From positions 1-27,375 of the forward strand of contig JAFGIA010000227.1 in NCBI GenBank assembly GCA_016929795.1: DNA of 27,375 nucleotides, written 5' to 3'. This DNA is from Anaerolineae bacterium (GTDB lineage Bacteria; Chloroflexota; Anaerolineae; JAAYZQ01). Below, piece after piece: positions 1 through 7,079 of the stretch. Every line of letters begins with the position of its first letter. The first letter of the stretch is position 1. Below the pieces are notes generated by a model. The model did no database searches and was not told the DNA's origin. It saw only the letters and a list, made by a program, of their open reading frames with translations. The translations under genes were made by a program, and so were the position numbers.

Positions 1-20
1 CGGCGCAAATCTCCCGCCGG

Positions 21-98
21 TTGTCATTGCGAGGGAGCGCTAGCGACCGAAGCAATCTCCCTTGCGCAGGTGGGGATTGCTTGCGCTCGCCATGACAA
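21..98. repeat. Small palindromic repeat element, copy 1
   Basis: Imperfect inverted repeat. The outer arms are TTGTCATTGCGAG (21-33) and its near-complement CTCGCCATGACAA (86-98), with 12 of 13 positions matching. A nested inner pair is AAGCAATC (50-57) and GATTGCTT (75-82). The same outer and inner arms occur at 25467-25550, and a degenerate relative lies at 24034-24100. It lies just past the stop of the histidine kinase gene, so it may also fold as a hairpin at the end of that transcript, but there is no T-tract. It is probably a REP- or MITE-like dispersed repeat. Confidence 0.75.
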
Positions 99-126
99 AC
101 TGCCGGAAGATTTCCGCCCAAGAGCA

Positions 127-2679
127 CTAGGTAGCGATGGTGGCTCCACCGCGGGCTGGCAGGTACCGCTGGACCTCTGCTACCAGGAGGTCCAGCGTCA
201 CCGGTTTACGCATAACGTTTTTCACGCCCAGCCCAAGCATCTCTGCGCGCTCGGCAGGGTCCGTCATGGCATTTGCCGACAGGACAATGATCGGGATATC
301 GCGCGTTTCCGGTTTTTCGCGGAGCCGGCGGATGGTGGTGCGCCCGTCCATGCGCGGCATCTTTAGATCGAGCAGGATCAGGTCTGGGCGGTTTTGCTCC
401 ACTGCGTCGAGCGCCTGGATGCCGTCGTAGGCTTCGTCCACCTGAAAGCCGGCGAGGGTGAGCGCGTGCTTGAGCCAGCCCACGATGTCGATTTCGTCGT
501 CCACCACCAGGATCTTTTCGTAGGCGCCGTCGGTTTGCTCGATCACCCTGTGCACACTGGCGATCAGCTCCGCCTCTCCCAGGGGCTTGACGAGATAATC
601 CGCGGCGCCAAGTGCGTACCCTTTCTCTGGTTCAGAGACGACAGATACGACGATAACTGGAATCTGCCTCGTCTCAGGATTCACTTTGAGCTGGCGCAGA
701 ACTTCCAGTCCATCCACGTCCATCAGCAGATCGAGCGTGATCAGTTCCGGCCGAAGCTGGCGAGCGACTTCGACCACGCGGCTGCCCTGTGTAACCACCG
801 TCACCCGGTAGCCGGCGCGTTCCAGGCGGTGCTTGAAGAGCTGGGCTACGTCAGGTTCGTCGTCGGCGACGAGCACCCATGGGCCAGAGGGGATGGGCGC
901 AGGCGCCTCCTTGACTGGCGCCAGTGGGGGCTCAGGCAGGACGGCGGCGGCGGGCGCCGCGGCATACGCTGGTTCTTCTTCCGCTGCCAGCGCCACCAGG
1001 CCGGCAGGGAGCGGTAATAGGAAGCTGAAGGTGCTCCCTTTGCCTGGCTCGCTCTCCACCAGGATCTCGCCACCGTGCATCTCCACCAGCGATTTGGTAA
1101 TGTTCAGCCCGAGCCCCGTGCCTGTCTGTTGTCGGACGCGCGCATCTTGTGCGCGAAAGAAGCGGTTGAAGAGCTTCTGCCGGTCTTCGGCCGAAATGCC
1201 GAGCCCGGTGTCGACTATGTCGACGCGCAATGCCTCACCGACGACTTGCGCACGGACCGTCGCGCCTCCTTCTTGTGTGTATTTGTAGGCGTTGCTGAGT
1301 AAATTGGTCAGGATCTGGCCGATGCGTGCTGGATCGCCAAAGAATTCTGGGAGATCGGGCGGCACGTCGATCGTCAGCTTCAAGCTGCGGTCTTCGAACT
1401 GCTTCTGCAGGGTGGCGGCCACCTGTTTCACGATGGGCTCGAGCGAGATCACCTGCACGTCAAGATCGACCCTGCCTGACTCGATGCGCGAGATGTCGAG
1501 CAGATCGCTCACCATGCTGTGCAGGCGCTCGGCATTCCCCTTGGCAATTTGCAAAAAGCTTGCCTGTTGTTTGTTGATGGTCCCAGCAGCACCCATCAAC
1601 ACCAGGTCAAGATAGCCCTGGATCGACGTGAGCGGGGTGCGCAGTTCATGTGAGACGATCGACACAAAGTCGCTCTTCATCCGATCGATCTCGGCCTCGC
1701 GCGTAAAATCGCGAAACACGGCGACAGTGCCAGTGATGTCCCCCGGCGAAGAGCGTACCGGCGCAAAGCTGGCTGACAGAGTCTTGTTATGCCAGTCGAA
1801 CTTGACGCTAGAGCGGCTCGGATCCTTCTGGTCGAGCAGGCCCAACAGCATGCTCAGATCGCCCGGGTCCAGGCCGTCGCCGAGGATCGTCTGGAAGTCA
1901 TGACCGAGGATGGCGTCGGTGGGCTGTTCGAGGATGTGAGCAATCGCCGGGTTGGCGACGAGTGCGTATCCCGCAGGATCGACGACGATGACGCCATCTG
2001 CAATACCCTCCAGGATGGCCTGGTTCTTGCTCGACTCGGCGTGCTCGCGGGCAAGAGCTTGCGCCAGGTCGCGGGTGCGATCGTCGACACGCTGGTCCAG
2101 CTCGCGGTTGATAATACGCAGTTCGTCGAGCGCGCGCTCGATACTGCGTGCCGATAACCACGAAATCAGGGCGACGGCCAGAAAGCCGAGCGTGGTAAAC
2201 GGCACAGAGGCGATAAACGCCGCGGACAGGTTTGACGCCGCGGCCAGGACGATGAGCAAGAGGCTGATAAAGGCCGCAATAACAAAGCTAGCATAAGGGC
2301 GCAACAGCACGCTGGCCATCAGGATCGGAATGGTGAACATAAAGAGGCTGCGGCCCTGAATTACCTGCGCCGGCTCGTCGGTCATCATCAGCGCCGTGCT
2401 GATCAGGATCAGAAAGAGGATCGCAGGCAGCACGCCTGGGCGCACGCGGTTGAGAAGGAACAAAAGAAATGCCCCGGCGAATACGCTTGCGCCACTTATA
2501 TACAGACTGGTGACTTGGCCTGACCCTTCCAGGTTAAGAATATCAACGATCAGGACAGTCACCAGGGCCAACCCGGCGAGCCCAAGAACACCCAACAACA
2601 AGATGTTCAGTAGCTGTGCCCGGCGCGCTTCGTCTGGATTCGCCGATGAAACGTCGAGAAGCTGTCTCAAGGCTCTCAT
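127..2679 (-). CDS. Membrane hybrid histidine kinase (PAS-HisKA-HATPase-REC-REC)
   Basis: An 850-aa phosphorelay sensor. Roughly residues 20-178 hold about six membrane segments, followed by a charged coiled-coil-like linker (178-215) and a PAS-like domain (about 220-330). HisKA has the H-box SHELRTPL with phospho-acceptor His344. The HATPase has N-box NLLSNAYKYT, G1 DTGLGI, F-box FNRFF and G2 GTGLGL. After an Ala/Pro-rich linker (560-600) come two receivers: REC1 with ADDE, Asp650 and Lys698, and REC2 with VDDE, Asp771 and Lys825. All key residues are present, so both receivers should be competent. No HPt or DNA-binding output domain is attached, so the partner is elsewhere. The ATG overlaps the terpene cyclase stop by 4 bp (ATGA), with GAGGTGG upstream, which suggests translational coupling. 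It is the last gene of the minus-strand run. The signal sensed is unknown; a role tied to the diterpene locus is inference from position. Confidence 0.93.
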   Translation of the reverse strand: MRALRQLLDVSSANPDEARRAQLLNILLLGVLGLAGLALVTVLIVDILNLEGSGQVTSLYISGASVFAGAFLLFLLNRVRPGVLPAILFLILISTALMMTDEPAQVIQGRSLFMFTIPILMASVLLRPYASFVIAAFISLLLIVLAAASNLSAAFIASVPFTTLGFLAVALISWLSARSIERALDELRIINRELDQRVDDRTRDLAQALAREHAESSKNQAILEGIADGVIVVDPAGYALVANPAIAHILEQPTDAILGHDFQTILGDGLDPGDLSMLLGLLDQKDPSRSSVKFDWHNKTLSASFAPVRSSPGDITGTVAVFRDFTREAEIDRMKSDFVSIVSHELRTPLTSIQGYLDLVLMGAAGTINKQQASFLQIAKGNAERLHSMVSDLLDISRIESGRVDLDVQVISLEPIVKQVAATLQKQFEDRSLKLTIDVPPDLPEFFGDPARIGQILTNLLSNAYKYTQEGGATVRAQVVGEALRVDIVDTGLGISAEDRQKLFNRFFRAQDARVRQQTGTGLGLNITKSLVEMHGGEILVESEPGKGSTFSFLLPLPAGLVALAAEEEPAYAAAPAAAVLPEPPLAPVKEAPAPIPSGPWVLVADDEPDVAQLFKHRLERAGYRVTVVTQGSRVVEVARQLRPELITLDLLMDVDGLEVLRQLKVNPETRQIPVIVVSVVSEPEKGYALGAADYLVKPLGEAELIASVHRVIEQTDGAYEKILVVDDEIDIVGWLKHALTLAGFQVDEAYDGIQALDAVEQNRPDLILLDLKMPRMDGRTTIRRLREKPETRDIPIIVLSANAMTDPAERAEMLGLGVKNVMRKPVTLDLLVAEVQRYLPARGGATIAT

Positions 2680-4163
2680 GACCAGTTGCCCACCTCGCTT
2701 TCCACGAGCATGAGTGCACTGAGAATCACAGACCGCACGACCAGCTCAGGGCAATACAGACACTTGCCGATCCACAGGGGTGGATAGGGGCCGTTGATGT
2801 GCTCGGCCAACCAGCCGGCCCCCCGCTTTAACACGTCGTCTGGCACCTGGCCTCCGCGCCGTTTCCACATGACAAGCGCTTGCAAGCACAGAGCGGTCTC
2901 TTCTGCCGTGGGCATATAGTAACCCCACGAGCCATCCGGGTGCTGTGTGATCCGGATCCAGTAGATTGCATCGTCGACGGCATCATTTTCATAGTCCATG
3001 CAGGCGATGATGGCGTGCACAGTAGGATAATACGGTGATATGTGCCATTTGTCAAACCAGAACATCTGCATCGACCGAGTTTGTCTGAGAAAGGAGAGCA
3101 CTTTGCGCACCGCATGGTGGTCCGGCGGAAGGCCCTCCTCTTTGAGGGCATCGAGAACGTGAATGTTCGCGCTGAGTGAGGGGTTGGCTTCTAATTGGAA
3201 ACAGCGGAAATGGGACGCTTCTTCGTAGCGCAACACAGCTTCTATGTCCGCCGGGCGTCCAAACTGGCGCAGTACCTTGAACACCACACTCGTCGTATCC
3301 GACTCGACCAGCGTCAGCCCTGCACAGGCAGCCGCACCTCGACCCGGTTGCCATTCGATCTCTAACAAATCGAGGGCATGTTGGCAGAGAACGAGGATCT
3401 CCGCGTCGAGATCGGCAACCAACGCCAGGTTCCAGAGGCACCACGCCAACTCAAAGATCTCGATCGGGGCGATGTAAGGGGCGGCTCCCGCGCAGGTCAC
3501 GGCTTGCAAATACCCAAGTGCGGCCGGATCGCCCCGGTTGATATGCAATGCGAAAAAAGATGTCGCGGCTGGGCTGTAGGCCACCGAGCCATTCGCTTCC
3601 CTCAAGTTGGGCACGTCGAGCAGGTGCAACCCGTCAAGCCCCACCATCTCGGCCGAGAAAGCCACAGTGATTGTGCGATCAATTACGTATCGGGGCAGCC
3701 TGGCCAGCTTGTTATTTCGGTACGTGGTCAGATACTCAAGCTGGCTGGCCACCGTTCCACTCACCAGGCCCAGCTGGGCAGCCTGTTCGATCATGGGCGG
3801 TACCAGCATTTCAAATCCAATCGTCTCACCCGCCGGATCCAGGTGGAGATTCTTGGGCATTGTTTCTAATGCCGCCCGGGCCCGCTCCAGGCGCTCTCGG
3901 TCTTCCCGGTAGCGTTTGCGGGCCAGGGCGATCATGGCGGCCAGTGTGCACACCAGTCGCTCGTGACAGTAGTAGGGAGCATTGCTACCCCAGCTTCCGT
4001 CCGCCAGTTGGTTCTCGCGCAGCCAATCGAGCGACACTTCGCCCATCGGCTCTCCCAGTTCAAAAAGCCTGGCTGTCCAGGCCGTATCGTATGCCGATCG
4101 AGAAATCCTCTGTCCTCTGCCCACCTCGTTAAGTAGCTGATATAGATTGCGATTTAGGTCCAT
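2676..4163 (-). CDS. Class II diterpene cyclase, Rv3377c-like (diphosphate-retaining)
   Basis: A 495-aa protein resembling mycobacterial Rv3377c (about 500 aa), which cyclises geranylgeranyl diphosphate by protonation to a bicyclic diphosphate. Family marks are SAYDTAW near residue 23, two QW-like DGSWG repeats (about residues 55 and 413), NGSVAYSPAA near 191, and EIFELAWCLWNL near 235. The catalytic-acid motif is ESDTTS at 287-292. Rv3377c, as I recall it, has DCDTTS here, so the first Asp is Glu, while the central Asp (Asp289), the usual general acid, is kept. There is no class I DDxxD, as expected. The ATG lies 3 bp after the stop of the Rv3378c-like gene, with GGAG upstream, and the end overlaps the kinase start. 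It is likely a soluble or membrane-associated enzyme feeding the product of this gene to its neighbour. The product skeleton cannot be read from sequence: halimadienyl, kolavenyl (clerodane) and other labdane-type diphosphates are all possible. Confidence 0.9.
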   Translation of the reverse strand: MDLNRNLYQLLNEVGRGQRISRSAYDTAWTARLFELGEPMGEVSLDWLRENQLADGSWGSNAPYYCHERLVCTLAAMIALARKRYREDRERLERARAALETMPKNLHLDPAGETIGFEMLVPPMIEQAAQLGLVSGTVASQLEYLTTYRNNKLARLPRYVIDRTITVAFSAEMVGLDGLHLLDVPNLREANGSVAYSPAATSFFALHINRGDPAALGYLQAVTCAGAAPYIAPIEIFELAWCLWNLALVADLDAEILVLCQHALDLLEIEWQPGRGAAACAGLTLVESDTTSVVFKVLRQFGRPADIEAVLRYEEASHFRCFQLEANPSLSANIHVLDALKEEGLPPDHHAVRKVLSFLRQTRSMQMFWFDKWHISPYYPTVHAIIACMDYENDAVDDAIYWIRITQHPDGSWGYYMPTAEETALCLQALVMWKRRGGQVPDDVLKRGAGWLAEHINGPYPPLWIGKCLYCPELVVRSVILSALMLVESEVGNWS

Positions 4164-4166
4164 ATT

Positions 4167-5126
4167 CTAGCTCCGTGTCGTGCTTTGTGGGGATGGTTGC
4201 GAATGGGCGAAGGACTCGGGCAGCGACACTTGGGGCAATGGGTACCATATCCCCGCTTTCCCATGCCTGGCACCAATGCCGATCGTGTTGCCCATGTTGG
4301 TCCGATAAAAGTCTTGCATAAGAGCCCAATCGTCGGCTGCCATTTCCTGATAGCTGGCCTGATCGTTCGATCGGGCATAGAGATGATCGTACAGAATTGC
4401 GCGCCACTGGCCCTCGGTAAGATATAGCGACGGGCTGACCGTGAAATAGAGATCTTCAGTTCCGTCGGCGATCAGCGGCATGTCAAAGACGCACGGCATG
4501 TCAAAGCCAACAAAAAGGTCGACCGGCCTGACATATTCCCCATAATATCGCTCGATCAGGGTGCGTGTGTCGGGGGCATGGTTGTGTGCCAAGTAGTAGT
4601 GGATGGCCAGTTCGGCGACTGTCTCGGTGGCATTGTGGGCAAAGAGGCCAAAAAAGAGCCGGTTCGTCCCGTGCCTTGCCGTTCGCTCGGTAACTCGATC
4701 GAATTTCTCAAGTAGAGGCAGGTATTCGTGAGCAGTCAAATATTTCCGATAGTCGCCGTAGAAACGGACCCGGATATCCAAAGCCGCATAAAACTCGAGA
4801 AAGGCCGGGTGTGTCGCGAGCGAGCCAAGGCCCTCGATGGCGAGCGCGGCGTACTCTGGACCACGATCGAGCAGGTCGGGCCCAAAGGCGGGCGTGATCA
4901 GGGTGTCGATCCCGTGCGTAAAGATTAGCTCGTACAGCCTGATGTGGGCCGGTATCGCCACCTCGAGGTACGCTCGTGCGAAATCCTCGGGCGCCACGGC
5001 CCCATGTTCCAGGATAAACCAGCGGCGAGTGCCATTGATCGGGAACACGCACACCTTCGGTCCCGCGGCTTGCACCAGGCGGGCCACCTCCGCCGTCGGC
5101 AGTTCCAGAAATTTGCCAAGTTCCAT
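4167..5126 (-). CDS. Class I diterpene synthase, Rv3378c-like (tuberculosinol/kolavelool synthase type)
   Basis: A 319-aa protein of the Rv3378c family, which has a cis-prenyltransferase fold and removes diphosphate from a class II cyclase product, adding water (or adenosine in M. tuberculosis). Matching blocks are GPKVCVFPINGTRRWF (22-37), HGIDTLITPAFGPDLLDRG (71-89), FYGDYRKYL, RYYGEYV, DLYFTVSPSLYLTE and ILYDHLYAR. The Tyr aligned with Tyr51 of Rv3378c is kept (Tyr53). The Asp aligned with Asp34 of Rv3378c, which matches the essential Asp of undecaprenyl diphosphate synthases, is Asn31 (AAT, 5034-5036). The ATG at 5126 has GAGGAGAG upstream; the longer frame that runs to 6128 lies antiparallel-shifted inside the glycosyltransferase and is not used. 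It sits directly before the class II cyclase. The alignment is from memory of Rv3378c. Activity with Asn at this site is untested. Confidence 0.9.
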   Translation of the reverse strand: MELGKFLELPTAEVARLVQAAGPKVCVFPINGTRRWFILEHGAVAPEDFARAYLEVAIPAHIRLYELIFTHGIDTLITPAFGPDLLDRGPEYAALAIEGLGSLATHPAFLEFYAALDIRVRFYGDYRKYLTAHEYLPLLEKFDRVTERTARHGTNRLFFGLFAHNATETVAELAIHYYLAHNHAPDTRTLIERYYGEYVRPVDLFVGFDMPCVFDMPLIADGTEDLYFTVSPSLYLTEGQWRAILYDHLYARSNDQASYQEMAADDWALMQDFYRTNMGNTIGIGARHGKAGIWYPLPQVSLPESFAHSQPSPQSTTRS

Positions 5127-5137
5127 CGTCGCTCTCC

Positions 5138-6496
5138 TCAAGACGCGCCTGGCCTTGCCGGCAGTTGCCTGTCCAGCGCGATCTGGGCGACGGCCTGCGC
5201 GCGCCACAGTCTCCACACCAGGAATCCATAGAAGCACAAAATCACGATCATGATCATAGGCACATAAATACTCGGATCGGTCAGGATGTATACCCCCGGT
5301 GTCACGACTTCGAACCCAAAGACGGCCACACTGAAGAGGCGCCAGAAGTCGAGCAGGGCGTACGGCATAAAGACAAGGCCGATCGTCAGTCGCCCCCATC
5401 TCCCTTCGACAGTGGCCAACAAGTAGGTGAACACGGCAATTCCAAGTGAGAACTCCCACACCATGTCGAGCCAGATAAAGGCCGCGGCATAGAGCGCAAA
5501 AGCCCAGTCGAGGGCGATCGTCGGCACCTGCCGGCCAGGGCGGCCGGTAGGTCGCATCAGGTGGCGCAGCGCTGTGGTGCCCAGGGGGATGAGGAGCGCA
5601 AGCTTGAGCACGAGCGCCGCGCGCAGGCTGTCGGCTGTCACTCCCCACAGGTAGGTCACGATCTGCGTGATCGAGTGGCTGTAGCCCAGGTATGGTTCTT
5701 CCGGCCCCCTCCATGGAAAGTTCTGGCGCATGTTCCACAAAAAGCGCATGTAGGCCAGATGTTGCTGAAAACCATACTCCAGGCCAACCAGGAGGCTGGT
5801 GAGCAGAATCACCCCGGCGGTGACCATCCCGGTAAGTGCCGCCAGCCGGAAAAAGAAACGATACCGGCCCAGCAGCAAAGGCACGAGCAGAGCAAAAGCC
5901 CACTGTGGCTTGATTTGAAGAATGACACACAGCCACAGGATCGACCGTCCCAGGTGCTCGTCGACGACGGCCTCCAACGCCAGTGTACCCAGCAGCGCCA
6001 TCAGCAGGTAGGTGTTCAGAAAACCCAGGTCGCTCCAGAACGAGGCGAACACCAACCACACGGGGAGGGTATAAGCCAGGGTAGCAGCGGCCCGTGGCAT
6101 GTGGTACTTGGTAAAGATCCGGTTCCACGAGCCATAGAGCGCCACATAGACCACAATGTGGAGGAGCGTGTGGGTGAACACGAGTGCGGCGGGCGAGAAT
6201 GGGACAAAGAGGGTAAATACCAGGGCATAGGTGGGAGGATACTGATAGAACTCGACACGATCGATCGGCCCTTCTATATAGAGGTTTTCTCGATCCTGGA
6301 TCTGCGTCGCCCCGTAGAGATAGTCGCCCAGATCGGGTGGGATCAATATCCCATCGTCAGTGTATTCGGGAAATAGCCAGCCCGTCAGGAGCAGGAACTG
6401 CATTACCAGCCGCAGCAGCGCATAGATGACGGCACACGCGAGGGCAACACGATACAGCTTTGAGCTTGACCAGGCCCGGGCGATGTTAGCTCGCAT
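5138..6496 (-). CDS. Polytopic membrane glycosyltransferase, GT87/DUF2029-like
   Basis: A 452-aa integral membrane protein with about ten hydrophobic segments. The N-terminal loop after the first membrane segment has the GT-C pattern: acidic residues in PPDLGDYLYGA (Asp55 and Asp58) and then FYQYPPTYALVFTLFVPF (83-100), typical of GT87 alpha-mannosyltransferases that use polyprenyl-phosphate sugars. The gene overlaps the upstream membrane-protein gene by 11 bp and ends 11 bp before the diterpene synthase, so it belongs to the same transcript. The ATG at 6496 has GAGGAG 11 bases upstream and AGGA nearer. In this setting it could glycosylate a terpenoid or build a cell-envelope glycolipid; this is inference. 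The family match is good, but the sugar and acceptor are unknown. Confidence 0.8.
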   Translation of the reverse strand: MRANIARAWSSSKLYRVALACAVIYALLRLVMQFLLLTGWLFPEYTDDGILIPPDLGDYLYGATQIQDRENLYIEGPIDRVEFYQYPPTYALVFTLFVPFSPAALVFTHTLLHIVVYVALYGSWNRIFTKYHMPRAAATLAYTLPVWLVFASFWSDLGFLNTYLLMALLGTLALEAVVDEHLGRSILWLCVILQIKPQWAFALLVPLLLGRYRFFFRLAALTGMVTAGVILLTSLLVGLEYGFQQHLAYMRFLWNMRQNFPWRGPEEPYLGYSHSITQIVTYLWGVTADSLRAALVLKLALLIPLGTTALRHLMRPTGRPGRQVPTIALDWAFALYAAAFIWLDMVWEFSLGIAVFTYLLATVEGRWGRLTIGLVFMPYALLDFWRLFSVAVFGFEVVTPGVYILTDPSIYVPMIMIVILCFYGFLVWRLWRAQAVAQIALDRQLPARPGAS

Positions 6497-7076
6497 TTCC
6501 TGTCGGCTCCTCGCCGTGTCCTGCCTGTCGCGCCGTGGCAGGAATCCAACCGGTCATGATCCGGATCTCCTTGTACAGTCCCATGATCAGGGTGAACCAG
6601 ACGTTGGCCACCAGCATCGCCAGTAATACCGAACGATCGATCGTGAAGCGGATAAGCAGCAAAGACCCTGCTCCCGAGAGGCCGAGCGCCACACTGCGCA
6701 CGATTCCAAACCGCTCTTTGGCTGCAAACTCCTGCCCGGCGGCCAGGACGATGGCCAGCACGCACCCCACCAGCAGGTCCGTCACCCAACTGCTCCACGA
6801 CGCCGACAGGTACACCGTGCCGGCCAGCATGACGATGGAGAAGGTGAGCATGTTGCCCATCACCGCCCGTCTCGTTTCCCTATGCCCGCGAAAGATAAGT
6901 GGCTCGGTGATCCAGATAATGATGGCCGCCACGATGGCACTGGCGGCGATCGTCGCCGCCGCCGCCGGCCACCTGTCCTGGCGGGCCAGGCTCACTGCGA
7001 GAAGGCAGCCGCAGATGAGCGGCACGTTTTGTACTGCTTCCCACACCATGCGCAACGCAAACCCTTTCCAATCCAC
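6486..7076 (-). CDS. Small polytopic membrane protein, function unknown
   Basis: A 196-aa protein with about six hydrophobic segments (around residues 15-30, 38-58, 73-92, 97-115, 127-145 and 148-168) and a hydrophilic C-terminus. I recognise no family motif. It starts with GTG at 7076, preceded by AAGGAG 10 bases upstream inside the end of the FtsX-like permease gene, and lies 3 bp after that gene's stop. Its 3' end overlaps the glycosyltransferase start by 11 bp. It has no residues that suggest an enzyme. It could be an accessory subunit of the exporter or of the glycosyltransferase, but this rests on position only. Confidence 0.75.
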   Translation of the reverse strand: MDWKGFALRMVWEAVQNVPLICGCLLAVSLARQDRWPAAAATIAASAIVAAIIIWITEPLIFRGHRETRRAVMGNMLTFSIVMLAGTVYLSASWSSWVTDLLVGCVLAIVLAAGQEFAAKERFGIVRSVALGLSGAGSLLLIRFTIDRSVLLAMLVANVWFTLIMGLYKEIRIMTGWIPATARQAGHGEEPTGNAS

Positions 7077-7079
7077 GGC

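Noticed and set aside
4167..6128. A 653-aa open frame continuing upstream of the Rv3378c-like gene
   Set aside because: The extra N-terminal 334 residues lie in another frame of the glycosyltransferase gene, look random and Pro/Arg-rich, and the ATG at 5126 has a good ribosome binding site and matches the family start.
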